64,000 nt of DNA, from NCBI RefSeq assembly GCF_000801105.2, contig NC_079517.1, forward strand, positions 8,990,001-9,054,000, given 5' to 3'. The notes beneath the pieces were generated by a model. It had not been told where the DNA came from and did no database searches. It saw only the letters and a program-made list of their open reading frames with translations. Positions 23,605 through 34,358 of this stretch are shown piece after piece; the first letter of the stretch is position 1, and each line of letters opens with the position of its first letter. The DNA comes from Raphanus sativus (Eukaryota > Streptophyta > Magnoliopsida > Brassicales > Brassicaceae). Position numbers and translations under genes: made by a program.

Positions 23605-24263
23605 GAGAAATACTTGGGTTCACCCAGCCAATAGGATTTCTTTATTTCATATTCAGTATCTTTTAAAAAAGAAACAAAATATTGTCAAATTTTATTATGT
23701 TTTTAAAATAAAAAATAAATAGAAAATAATAGTAGTAGTAAAAAAAAGTTTTATATTTAAAATATCGTCAACAAAATACTAAACCCTAAACCCTAAATCA
23801 TAAACTCTAAGCCCATGGTAAAACTTTGGATAAATCCTAAATCTTTTGATTTTTTTAAAAATATACTTTTAACACAATCATCAAAACCCTAAACCCTAAA
23901 TACTAAACCCTAAACCCTAAATACTAAACCCTTGGATAAACCCTAAACGCTTGGATAAATCTTAAACTCTATTATTTAGAATTTATCCAAGTGTTTTGGA
24001 TTTACCAAGAGTTTAGGGTTTACCCAAGGGTTTAGGATTTAGGATTTAGTGTTGGTTGAAGGTATTAAAAATATATTTTTTAAACGTATTTTTGTTTGCA
24101 ATTATTATTATTTTTTATTTATTTTTATTTTTATTTTAAAAATATAATAAAACTTGACAATACTTTGTTTCCTTTTTTAAAAGATACTTAATATGAAATA
24201 ACGAAATTCTATTGGCTGTGTGAACCTAAAGGTTCACTCTAGAGGTGAATCCAAGAATTTCTC
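23605..24263. mobile_element. Mutator-type MITE with telomere-like repeats in its core
   Basis: The ends are inverted copies: GAGAAATACTTGGGTTCACC on the left and the reverse complement GAGAAATTCTTGGATTCACC on the right. Inverted similarity continues for ~100 bp (CAGCCAATAGRATTTC, TATTTCATATT, GTATCTTTTAAAAAAG). An exact 9-bp target duplication, GTGGAATAA, flanks it at 23596-23604 and 24264-24272. Nine bases is the Mutator (MULE) signature. The core holds several CCCTAAA units at 23780-23798 and 23884-23932 and inverted GGGTTTAG units near 24010-24045. It has no coding capacity. A diverged relative lies at 59359-59952. Confidence 0.88.
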
Positions 24264-24750
24264 GTGGAATAATGAACAACTTATCAAAAAATGATTTGTG
24301 ATATTGTTAAACGAGGCCAAAATATGGAAAAATGTCATGTGTTAATTTCATGATCAGTGAACAGAACTTTCAAACCTTTGAAAAATGTATCTTCTGTAAC
24401 ACAGAATGAAGCCTATGGATCAAGTGAACATAGAAAGTCTATTAGCCCTTAATGGTTGAAGGCTTGAAGCGTTAAAAAGATCACCATGATTTCATTCCCA
24501 AAGAAACACAATGCATTGTCTAGTATAAGTTACGATAATTTAATTTCCAAATTAAAACAAATATTTGCACTCTGTGGAAGAAAATGATCCTTGGCAAAAT
24601 TGTAATAACAACCGAACATCATTTAACTTTTATGTGCTTTATGTGAAAAGAAAGACGAATAAACGATTTCTAAATGAATCACAAAGTATTTTAAAGTGCT
24701 TGGATGGTAGCGTTTGCTAATGCTAGAGAGTACACAGGGGCATGGAGACA
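24264..24750. other. Unique spacer between the MITE and the hAT element
   Basis: No coding frame or repeat seen. Its right part is the original sequence now separated by the hAT insertion from the DNA beginning at 29387. Confidence 0.5.
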
Positions 24751-24758
24751 CTGAGCAC
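24751..24758 (+). repeat. hAT target-site duplication, left
   Basis: CTGAGCAC, identical to 29379-29386. Confidence 0.93.
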
Positions 24759-25551
24759 TAGAGATGTTAATATGGGTAAACCCAACCCATTTAGACCCAC
24801 CCCATTTAGTACCCACCCCATTTAGAACCCATATAAGTTTAGACCCATATAGGTTAGACCTATTAGGGCTACCCATTTAGAACCCATAAAATTTATATGT
24901 ACCCATTTAAACCCATTTAGACCCATTTAGACTAGATTTTTTTTTTTTTTTTTGCATTAGTTATGTTTATAAAATTATTTTAAATAGATAATTTCTTTTT
25001 TTTTCACCTTTTTAACTTTATGAACTCTAAATAAATCATTTATCAATAACTTTTGATATGTATTCTTGCTTGCTTTGTGTCAAATATTAAATAAATTTTT
25101 TTAATTTTATGGACTCTAGATAAATGTATACATTTCAAAAAGAACACTTGTTCAGAAAAATCATTGATTAATAAATTTTTTTGAGATGGGTTTTAAACAA
25201 ACAATGGGAAGCAAATAACACAGTTTTTGAGATGATCTCTAGTACAAAGTACAAACAAAGAAACAAAGGATGACAGAAACCTCTTGAGACTAATCATCTC
25301 GACTTCTGTCTGAAAGAACACAGTTTTTGAGTATCTTCTCTACTTCCTACAAAGCATAGAAACAAATAAGCGACTCTTACAAGAAGCAAAGCAAAGAGAT
25401 TCTAGCATCAGTCACATTCTCACTCAAATCACAAGACCATTAGCTCAAATGTAAAGACAACAACACTGATCTCTACTATCTCATGCACATATTTTAACTT
25501 TGTAAGAGAACTCAACGTTAGATAAGGTTTTAAAGATATTACCTCAAATGT

Positions 25552-27821
25552 TCAACGCACATTTGAATCTTCTGATCTTGAACCCTCGACTCCAGAAGTA
25601 GTTGTATTCTTCCTAGCATCTTCGTTGCACATATCATCAACATCTTCTACTGTACCTGTGACATTTATATAAACAAAAAACATATCAAGCCACTATCGAG
25701 TTATGACTTAACATCTCTAGCAACAAAGAACAATAATCAGTTAGAGTACAAGTTACCTTCATATTCCGCAAAACCTCGTAACCAGTTGCGAGTACAGAGC
25801 AGAGCCTGGACATTCTTGGGAAGCAAGCGACTTCGGTAAGGAGTTAGAACCCGAGCTCCGATACTGAAAGCCGATTCAGATGCTACTGTCGTGATAGGTA
25901 TACTAAGTATGTCACGCGCCATCATTGCCAAATCACCAAATCGAGCTTGGTTTTCCCTCCAATAGTTTAATACATCCAAATTGGGAAAAGACTTTCTATC
26001 TAGCCTCTCCTCATCAAGATACACATCTAAATGTGTTCTTGTGTTTCCTAGATTACTCCCAAGGCTTCTTTCCAATTCAAAGAGATCCTGTAACAAGATG
26101 AAAAGCCATTAACCAAGTTCAAAAACCAACAGTACTTACACTGTCTAAATCATCTTCAAGAGGAGATTCATTAACCAAGAGGAGATGTAAAAGAGTAAAG
26201 ATGCTTGAAACTTACACTGTCTAAATCATCTTCAAGAGGAGATTCATTAACCAGATCCTGTGGAGTTGGTGTATATGAAGTTGAAGAACCAGAAGAACTG
26301 CCCCAAGTCCTATCTTGATACTCTTTATAAAGTGTAGTCAAATGAGTCTTAAGATCTTTAGTTTTTAAACTAGAAGTAGAAGGATCCAAAGTTTCATAAA
26401 GCTTCTCAAGAACTTGTAACTTCAGCCTTGGATCAAAAATTGCACCCATAGCCAAAATGATGCTGTAATCCTCCCAATACTTGGCAAATTTAACTTGCAT
26501 TTCCTTAGCCATCTGCTTCAAATCATAATCATCACAGCAATTTCTCAATCCTCCAAACTTCTAAGAAGTACACATTAGATGTTGGGTACTTTGATCCTGA
26601 AAAGTGATTAGTGATTTGACTGAAAGGTTTCAGCAACTCACTTATTTTTTGCCCACGATCCCACTCTCTTTCAGAAGGTAGCCATATGTAGTGCCTGTCA
26701 AAAGCCTCCAAGCTTTTAAATGCTCTCCTAAACTTCAACGCTCTAACCAGCATTTCATAAGTAGAATTCCACCTAGTAGAAACGTCAAGTGATAAACCAG
26801 ATCCACTAGGAATCCCCACTCGCTCTACACATGCTGCAAAGGCTTGAATTCTTGTCCCAGATGCTTTCACATACCTCACGCTTTCCCTGATGTTGTGCAG
26901 AAGATTTTTCGCTAATTCCAAGCCTTCTTTGACTATCAAATTTAAGATGTGGGCACAACATCTCACGTGTAAATACTTGCCATCACACAATAAGCCATAA
27001 CCACTCATCATCTGAAGCTGTCCCTTGAGGATCCTCTGCATACAGTCGTTGTTATTAGCGTTGTCGACAGTAAGAGAGAATACCTTCTTCTCTAAACCCC
27101 ACTCTATCATACACTCCAAAATCTTGTTAGCAATCTCTTCTCCCGTGTGTGGAGGCTTCAAATCACAGAAAGCAAGAATCTTGCTCTGCAAGTTCCAGCC
27201 ATCGTCTATGAAGTGGGCAGTAAGACATATGTATCCCATGCTATTAGGACGAGAAGTCCAAAGATCCGTAGTAAAGCAAACCCGAGCAGTATGTCCAGCA
27301 AACACTTTCTTCAGCTTTTCCTTTTCTGCTTCATACCTCTTATAAACATCTGCTGCAGCCGTTTGTCTACAAATAATCTTACAGTCTGGATTCAGATACT
27401 TGTCTCGTGCTCTGACCTTCTCGAATTCTGCGTATCTGAATGGAAGATCATGATAGATGATTGCCTCACTAACCATAACACGATCTATATTATGATCATA
27501 TGCAGCCTTGTCTTCCTTTGGAGGCTTCTTTGGACAAGTTTCCAAGTGGCGTTGTAGATGATGAGTTCCACAGCTTACATACTTTTCATTACGTGTCACC
27601 AACTTCATACCACAATGCACACATCTGGCCCTCTCTTTGCCATCAGATTCAACCCCCACTGATACAAATTCTTCCCAAACCCATGATGTTTTACGTCTCT
27701 TGCGTGGAGCTTGAGCTTGAGCTGATGTTTGACTTTGCTGTTCTTCTAGCTGTGTAGCTTCCAAACTCATCCCATCTTCTTCATTCATGTCTATAAAAGT
27801 ATCCATGCTGTGCTGTGCCAT
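25552..27821 (-). pseudogene. hAT transposase (BED zinc finger, RICESLEEPER type), frameshifted
   Basis: Read on the minus strand from the ATG at 27821. An N-terminal BED finger (SWVWEEFVSV, CVHCGMKL, GTHHLQRHLETC) precedes the transposase core (VCFTTDLWTS, YICLTAHFIDDGWNLQSKIL, SLTVDNANNNDC, CCAHILNLIVKEGL, STRWNSTYEML). The frame breaks near 26540-26550, just after VYFLEVWRI: one frame stops and the protein continues in another as LRNCCDDYDLKQMAKEM and AMGAIFDPRLKLQVL. After an intron the C-terminal dimerisation domain is intact at 25757-26087 (FPNLDVLNYWRE, ARDILSIPITTVASESAFS). A last exon at 25552-25655 adds an acidic tail. The single frameshift should prevent a full transposase, unless it is a sequencing error. 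Confidence 0.88.
26134..26252. repeat. 76-bp tandem duplication across the transposase splice donor
   Basis: A 43-bp stretch starting ACTTACACTGTCTAAATCAT occurs at 26134-26176 and again at 26210-26252. On the coding strand each copy includes the end of the exon (DLDS) and a GTAAGT donor, so the intron has two competing donors 76 bases apart. Confidence 0.85.
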
Positions 27822-28269
27822 ATTCCAGAAGATATTGCTGTGTATGCAAGAGTCAAAACTATAATTTATTGCCTTTCATTCAAAAAACAAGACATACTTT
27901 TTCTATCACAATAGACATGTGAAAACAAGGGAATAACATACTTTTTCTATCACAATCAATCACAATCAACACAAGCTCACATTGCTGAAACAGATAAACC
28001 CAACAAGTGAACTGTCATAAACCGTACAAGCATAACCAAGAAGAAACAACAATGAACTATAAAGTTACCTCAATGGGGATGTAAGTAGGGCGCTTTGGTT
28101 CTCCCTTCTCGTTCTTGGAGTTCCGAGTAAACCTGTATCAATCAAAAGAGAGATATGTTAAGAGAGAACTCAAAGTCATTTTCAACATGTAATCAAACCT
28201 TAACCCTGAGGTTCTTGAGCGCACGTCCAGCCTGATGACATCAATACACACGCATATTAAGATCAGCGC

Positions 28270-28660
28270 CATGTTGGAGAAAGCAAACTCAATACGGCTC
28301 CAATAGATTCACAGTTTTCACCAACTCATAATAATATCAAAACAAGGCCTTTAAAATTAGTAGTATCATAGAACAATACTCACCTCACCAGGAGTTATAT
28401 TCACAATGTGTGGAGTAAAACTTTGCCCAGTTTTCCCTGCAACAAGAATTAAAAAAGAACTTATATAAAGAGAACAAAAAAAATGGTAAAACTGGTAAGC
28501 AAGTGATCCTAGAAACTGATTTTGAATCATAAAACACGAACTAATGCAATATAAGAAAAGAATCTGCTCATCCTTCAATGCCTCATCAAAAGGCCAGCAA
28601 ACTAATGCAAACTAATGCCATGTTGGAGAAAGCAAACTCAATACGGCTCCAATAGGTTCA
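28270..28660. repeat. Pair of direct repeats inside the hAT element
   Basis: CCATGTTGGAGAAAGCAAAC followed by TCAATACGGCTCCAATAG appears near 28270-28307 and again near 28619-28656, ~349 bases apart, so part of the element's 5' region was duplicated. Confidence 0.8.
28384..28436 (-). other. Exon-like fragment resembling an AT-hook (AHL/PPC) protein, inside the hAT element
   Basis: On the minus strand a 53-base segment is bounded by TTGTTGCAG and GTGAGT. It reads GKTGQSFTPHIVNITPGE in one frame. The FTPHI..V..GED pattern is typical of the PPC domain of plant AHL proteins. Two more exon-like pieces with splice-like edges follow on the same strand (about 28208-28234 and 28077-28136, the latter reading TRNSKNEKGEPKRPTYIPIE), which I cannot assign. 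They may be host exons captured by the transposon or its own 5' exons. Confidence 0.35.
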
Positions 28661-29378
28661 TCCCCTCTCTATAACATCAAAACCAAATCTAATATTTGCT
28701 TCAGAATCTTAATTCTAATTCTAACACATGGCTTATCTATCACTCACTCACTCACTCACTTTCTATCACTTTCTAACCAAACATCAAAAAACATCAAAAC
28801 ACCAAACTACAACACATAAACGATTCAAAGTCAATACACACGCTATACACAGTTACCTTAATGGCTGATGGGTTTGGTCGAGGACAAATGCTCACAGAAG
28901 TACCCAGAACGAGGAATCACAGAAGGCAAAGCGAGAGAGAGCTCGGAGGAGACGATCGGAGTCTCGGAGAAGAGAGAGAGGAAGAGCCTTCGATTCGAAC
29001 TTCGAAGGAGACGATGGGTCTCGGAGAAGAGAGAGAGAAGAGAGAGAGAAAGAGCCTTCGTCTGAGTTGATGGGTTGAATCGGAGGATATCGGAGGAGAT
29101 CGGATCGGAGGAGATTGGAGGAGAAAGAGCCTTGGCCCCCCTTACGCGATATGATCGAAGGAGAAGAAAAAAAAAAAAAATCAAGTCGTTTAAGTCAAAA
29201 AAAAAATATAAATGGGTTAAATGGATACCCATTTATTTCAGAGAAAACCCATTTACTAAATGGGTCTTAAAAGGGTTACCCATATAAAACCCAAATAGTT
29301 AAATGGGTCTAAATGGGCATTTATTTTTTTATAAACCCATATGGGCCTGCGAGTTTCAAACCCATATTAACATCCCTA

Positions 29379-29386
29379 CTGAGCAC
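29379..29386 (+). repeat. hAT target-site duplication, right
   Basis: CTGAGCAC, identical to 24751-24758. Confidence 0.93.
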
Positions 29387-29939
29387 ACTCTAGTTGATGG
29401 TGTCGTGCTACTTGCACGTTCATTTGCACCAAACTGGCTAAGCTAAGATACTTCTTGATGTTTCCAAGGCTAGAGAGACATGGTGTGGAGGTAAAAGTTG
29501 GAGACACGGTAGGGATAAGATAACATTTTAAGTTCTTACATTATGGGATTAGGTATCTTAGCTAGGCTGTTATTTTCTTGAGACTTTTTATTTACTAGAT
29601 AGACGAATTACTATGTGCTGACGGATAACCAAAAAGGGACTTTGTCAATCAAATTAAAGAACGTAAAAAAAAAGAAGTAAAAATATTAAAATGTGAATTA
29701 GAATTTAAAACCAAGACGAAGAGGAGGGAAGTGATAAGAAAAAGGAGAGTGTGACATAGAATCTGTGGCTCAAATCTCAGCAAAATCTCCAACTCTCTCC
29801 TCATTGGATAACACAAGTATCCACAAGACTTTCACGTCCACTTATCATCCTCCTATATTTCAAAAACAATCATCTCGCGGACGATCACTCCTCAAGTCTC
29901 TCCCTCTCTCTCTCTCATCTTCAACCTCTCTGATCATCA
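29387..29939 (+). promoter_or_regulatory. PSBY upstream region bounded by the hAT insertion
   Basis: Only 553 bases of unique DNA remain between the transposon's right target duplication and the PSBY ATG. It contains a GATAAG I-box-type motif at 29733-29738 and a CT-rich leader at about 29897-29930. Both are common in nuclear photosynthesis genes. No clear TATA box is visible close to the leader. Confidence 0.45.
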
Positions 29940-30518
29940 ATGGCTGCGACAATGGCTACATCAGCCAAATGCATGTCCCTAAACCCATCTCCTCCCAAAC
30001 CCCTAAACCAAACCAAACCCACCTCCTCAAAACCCTTCATCACCCTCCCAACTCCACCTAAATCCACCGTCTCCCTCGCCGTCACGAGCACCGCCCTCGC
30101 CGGAGCCGTCTTCTCCGCCCTCAGCTACTCCGAACCCGCTTTCGCAGCTCACCAGATCTCCCAGCTCGCCGCCGCCGCTCAAGGTAGCGACAACCGCGGC
30201 CTAGCTCTTCTCCTCCCCATCGTCCCGGCCATCGGATGGGTCCTCTTCAACATCCTCCAGCCGGCTCTCAACCAGATCAACAAGATGCGCGAGAGCAAAG
30301 GACTCGTCGTTGGTCTCGGTGGCATCGGCGGTGGTCTCGCCGCGTCAGGGCTCTTGACGCCGCCGCCGGAGGCAGTAGCCGCGGCGGAAGCGGCGGAGAG
30401 AGCTGGAGACAACAGGGGACAGTTGTTGTTGTTCGTGGTTGCACCGGCGCTGCTTTGGGTTCTGTACAATATATTGCAGCCGGCTTTGAACCAGCTCAAC
30501 AAAATGAGGTCTCAGTGA
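29940..30518 (+). CDS. PSBY: Photosystem II PsbY precursor (two PsbY units)
   Basis: A single exon of 192 aa. A Ser/Thr/Pro-rich chloroplast transit peptide is followed by a thylakoid-targeting hydrophobic segment ending ...SEPAFA-AHQ. After it come two near-repeated membrane units: RGLALLLPIVPAIGWVLFNI then LQPALNQINKM, and RGQLLLFVVAPALLWVLYNI then LQPALNQLNKM. A second signal-like stretch and a PPPEAVAAAEAA linker separate them. In plants the precursor is cut into two small one-helix proteins of photosystem II near cytochrome b559. The start ATG at 29940 gives MAATMATSAKC; a second in-frame ATG lies four codons on. It corresponds to At1g67740 and looks intact. Confidence 0.96.
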   Translation: MAATMATSAKCMSLNPSPPKPLNQTKPTSSKPFITLPTPPKSTVSLAVTSTALAGAVFSALSYSEPAFAAHQISQLAAAAQGSDNRGLALLLPIVPAIGWVLFNILQPALNQINKMRESKGLVVGLGGIGGGLAASGLLTPPPEAVAAAEAAERAGDNRGQLLLFVVAPALLWVLYNILQPALNQLNKMRSQ

Positions 30519-30889
30519 AACTCTTTTACAATATAATAATTAGTCATCGTTCGTTGGGTTTCAAATGTATCATTAATCCTTTGTTATATATCTCGCTTAC
30601 TATATACTCGATTTAACTCCAGAACTTTACTACCGCAATCATTTGTTCTTATATGGTTTTCTTGTTTCAAAATCATCAACATAACCTATAGCAAATACAA
30701 TCTTTATGCATCAAAACCTGAAGTTAGTTCTAGTGACTATTCTCTAAAGATGAAAAATATCACATCGTATGGTACATTTTGCACGTTTTGTCTTCTGGTT
30801 GACCGTCATGTTCTGTTTGTGCTACATATGAGAATATAGAAGCATCAAGTTGTAATTAATTTTTTTGACCAAACGCTTTCTAACATTAA
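30519..30889. other. PSBY 3' flank
   Basis: AT-rich 3' UTR and downstream DNA. No other gene is visible. Confidence 0.5.
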
Positions 30890-31621
30890 GTCATTTGTGA
30901 GAATAAAATAACTACTTGCTCTGATTTGTGCAGTATTACTCTGCTCATTGTTAAATGCAAGAATGAAGGTACTCTTATAAAATTTGTCTGGTTCCATGGA
31001 CCTTTCCAGTAATTTAGATAGTCTTCTATGTGGAAAAGTAACTTATTCATATGTGCTTTTCTGGAATCGAATCATAACTCCATCAACTGGAGTAATATAT
31101 TGGTGGGGGAGTTGAGCTCTTCCATAAGTAGTTATCTGATTCAGTGTTGTCTGTAGTGGCAAATTTCCTAATACATAAAATTTTGTGTTCAAATACTCAA
31201 ACAACACAAATCAAATGACTATTTGTGGGAAAGTTTTAACTTCCTCACTAATACTTTACTGCCCCAGATAGAGTTCTAATTCGATTCCGGGAAGGCACAT
31301 ATGAATAAGTTTCTAACTTCATGGAAGATTCTAGACGACCCTGCACCAATTCACTTTTTAGATTTGAACGTCTGACTTTACTGTTCTAGCTACTTGAAAG
31401 AAAGACCATTTAAATTTCCGGATTGACCCATGGAACAAGACAAATTTTATAAGAACACATACATTCAGTCTATCATTTGACAATGAACAGAGAACAAATC
31501 CATCTTTCTTCGTAGCTGCAAGCTACATTTTCTACTCAAGACTACTTATAAAGTACAATGGAATAGCAACACTGCATGTGAATAATAAGAGCAAGTGGTT
31601 CATTTTATTCTCACAAATGAC
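30890..31621. mobile_element. Foldback element with very long inverted arms
   Basis: The left arm beginning GTCATTTGTGAGAATAAAAT matches the reverse complement of the right arm, which begins the same way at 31621 and runs leftward. Matching blocks continue inward for ~300 bp per arm (ATAAAATTTGTCTKGTTCCA, AACTTATTCATATGTGC, GGAATCGAATYA), so nearly the whole 732 bp is one imperfect palindrome. It has no coding frame. No target duplication was found at the edges, so it is old or its edges lie slightly further out. Confidence 0.8.
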
Positions 31622-32533
31622 ATCGTATCGGTTAAGGGGATCTGAATATTACCGTTGAATGTTCGTATTTATATCGTAACCTAAAGGCAAACTGGCTCCT
31701 TAATGTAACCAGACTCTTCATACACGTGACGGAACATACAATATGTAGAGGCAGAGAATCATTTGTAATTTTGTACGCTTACTTGATTCATACGATGAAG
31801 TTCAAAGACATTTTTTGTACGAAACCTCCAAGTATCAGCAGACCCTCTCCAATTAGTTTACATATTTTCATTTAAATATGGGTATTTCATTCGAATACGA
31901 GAGAAATGATTCTATATACATACATAAGAAGTTTTATAATCCTTATGCTTACACAATAGACTAGTATAAGATTCGAAAATAAGAAAATACTATACACATA
32001 AAATAGAGGATTTTAACCTTTTACTTCAGATTACTATGGGACCACCTTAATTACCTGTCGGTGGCCACCTCGTGTCTTGTGTTTGGTTGTCAACTATTAG
32101 TCGATGTGTGTAACAAACTAAATTTGTGCTATACAAATAGGCAATAGCCACATGGGTTGGTTTCTTTAATATCTATGTAATTCGTTCACTTATACAGAAC
32201 CTGTAATCGCGATCTAACATGTGTTTTTTGGGTTCACAGGTTACCAATGTAACCATGTAACCGATGACACATTGGTTAACTTAATTAGGAGTGTAAATGA
32301 TAACATCATATCTTAGTTTTTTTTTCCAAACATTCAGTTTTATTTAAATAAATAAATAAAAACAGAGAGGACATGAATGATCGGTGGATGTTATGGTTTT
32401 TAATTTAAAAAAAGAAGGAAACAACCTTGTGAAAATCGGAAACTAAAGCGTACAAGAAGTCTTACAATGTCTAAACAGAAACTTGCAAGAAACCAACTGC
32501 TGCAGAAGAAAATGTTGCACCCTCAGAAAAATT
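31622..32533. other. Spacer between the foldback element and KCR1
   Basis: No gene seen. The bases next to 32533 hold the KCR1 3' UTR (minus strand). Confidence 0.5.
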
Positions 32534-34358
32534 TCATTCCTTTTTCCTGGAGTCTTTAAGCATACCCTTCTTCCTGATCTGGAGGCACCTCTTAATGTTA
32601 AAGGATTCAAAAACGCTCTCGGGCAATGCAGAGACAACATAACCCATGAGGGCGTGAGGCCAGTACGGTGTGCAGCGTGCTTCATACCCTATAAAACGCA
32701 TTGCTGCCTTTGCGTAACCCTCTGGAGATGCCACTAAGAAGGATGCTCTTCTTATCGATGTCATCTTCGTCGCAACGTACAAGGGTACCTATGCAAACAA
32801 GTAGCCAAGTTTAGCTATCTAGTCATTAAAGTAGTTTTGGTAATATTCAACTCCACACTCAAACTATTACCAGTTGATATATAATCTTTGCCGTAAGGAT
32901 TCTATATCTGAAAATGCTTAATCACTATTACGATTCAGATTTCCTATTTCTCTTTAGCTTTTGACATTATGTCACATAAACGGCCTCAGCAAATATACAA
33001 GTATTCAGGAGCAAAAATATATGTGATGCTAATGGTAAGTACTTCACTTGGAAAAATCAGATAGCTTCAAACAAAAATAATCTAAAACAGAGACTCTACT
33101 TCGTTTCATCTTTCATTCATCACAGTAACAAGTTTTATTTACTTACTTTTAAAGCTATTCCCAGCATGAACAACACTAAGGAAACCATGAAAAATAAATT
33201 TTCAGCCAAAAACTTCATACTTTTAGGTCCACTAAATAAACACAAACAGAGTCAAACAAAAACCATGAATAAAGATAGCACCTTCAAGTGATTGAAGAAA
33301 CAACCATCTCGGCTATCAGGGGTTCAAGAAACCACAGGTTTAGACAATATATTGTCTCAACTGTCCGACAAAACTTATGTCACTACTATTCTACCTCAAC
33401 CTATGATCCTCTAAAGTACCATCCTTTGTTCTTACAAAGATTAGTTTGGTTTTTACTCATTGCTTAATCTTACTTACTGTTCTCACAAACGACACATTTC
33501 AAAGCCATACAATCTACTTTAGAAATTCCAAAGTAGCAAAGATTCATCAAAGTTTCACCTGGCACTGAACATCAATCCCACTCTTCTTGTACTCAACATG
33601 TAGACACCTTGTGAACTGATCCACGTACCTGAAACGGCAAAAAAGAAACATGCAAACAAAAAAAAACATCAGTCTTAAAACAACTCAAAGCATCAAGTAA
33701 CAACAAACGTAAAGACTCCTTACGTTTTAGCACCGGCGTAAACAGAGTAGAAAGGATACGAAGGAATAAGCGCAGCAGCGCCAGAACCCATATTAACAAT
33801 CGCCCCTTTCTTCCTCTCCAGCATCCCAGGCAACACAGCCTGCGTCACCTTCGTCGTCCCTTCCACATTAATCTTAATCAAACCCTTAACCAACTCCTCA
33901 TCAACCTCGTGAAAGTACTTCGCGTAAGGATACGACATCCCGGCGTTATTAATCAAAACCCCAACCTCCAACCCCTCGATCGCCTCCTTGATCCGCCTCA
34001 CGCCGTCGTCGATGTCCCCGGAGAAGTCCATGAGCACGGTCTTGATCTGGACGTCGGGGTGCTTGGATCTGATGGAGTCGGAGACGTCGGAGAGCTTGTC
34101 GGGGTTGCGGGCGACGAGGACGAGGTTGAGGCCCTTGCTGGCGAGCTGAAAGGCGAAGGCTTTGCCGATGCCGTCGGTGGGGCCGGTGATGATGGCCCAG
34201 GAGCCGTAGCGGCGGCGGAGGTTTTTGGCGGGGCGGAGGAAGTAGATGTAGAGGGAGGAGAGGAGGGAGAGGGTGAGTTTGAGGAGTTGGAGGGAGCCGA
34301 GGGCGAAGAGGAGGAGGAGCCATGTCGGCTGGGATTTTAAGTAAGTGCAGATCTCCAT
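32534..34358 (-). CDS. KCR1: Very-long-chain 3-oxoacyl-CoA reductase (KCR1)
   Basis: Three exons on the minus strand, 33724-34358, 33559-33628 and 32534-32788, join to 319 aa, the usual length. It is a short-chain dehydrogenase of the ER fatty acid elongase, reducing 3-ketoacyl-CoA with NADPH for waxes, sphingolipids and storage lipids. An N-terminal membrane helix ([20 protein letters not shown]) is followed by the cofactor motif TGPTDGIG (~58-65), NNAG (~137), the GSGAAAL serine region and the catalytic Y207-AGA-K211. The C-terminus is DSRKKE, lysine-rich as in ER-retained proteins. Exon 1 is strikingly GC-rich compared with its surroundings. It corresponds to At1g67730. The KCR2 paralogue is known to be degenerate in Arabidopsis; here all active-site residues are present, so KCR1 is preferred. 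Confidence 0.94.

Larger units (their letters stand above)
24759..29378 (-). mobile_element. hAT DNA transposon, 4.62 kb, with TIRs and 8-bp target duplication
   Basis: The left end TAGAGATGTTAATATGGGT and the reverse complement of the right end, TAGGGATGTTAATATGGGT, match at 18 of 19 positions. The exact 8-bp duplication CTGAGCAC flanks the element at 24751-24758 and 29379-29386. Both subterminal regions carry many copies of ACCCATTTAGA / AAATGGGT, the kind of clustered motif bound by hAT transposases. The transposase gene lies inside on the minus strand (25552-27821) but is frameshifted. The element ends 561 bp upstream of the PSBY start codon. Confidence 0.95.

Noticed and set aside
23780..23932. 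CCCTAAA repeats considered as a true interstitial telomere (old chromosome fusion point)
   Set aside because: The units are few, interrupted and lie inside a transposon with its own target duplication. A relative with the same core occurs at 59359-59952.
27025..27557. Plus-strand open frames of 106 and 136 codons
   Set aside because: Antisense to the hAT transposase, with no family motif.
28858..29287. Ser/Arg/Glu-rich open frames on both strands at the right end of the hAT element
   Set aside because: They arise from GA-rich subterminal repeats (GAGAGAGAGAA and GGAGGAGATCGGA units), not from a coding sequence.
33909..34340. Plus-strand open frame of 143 codons rich in Glu/Gly
   Set aside because: It is the antisense of the GC-rich first exon of KCR1. 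Its acidic, repetitive composition comes from the codon pattern of the real gene.
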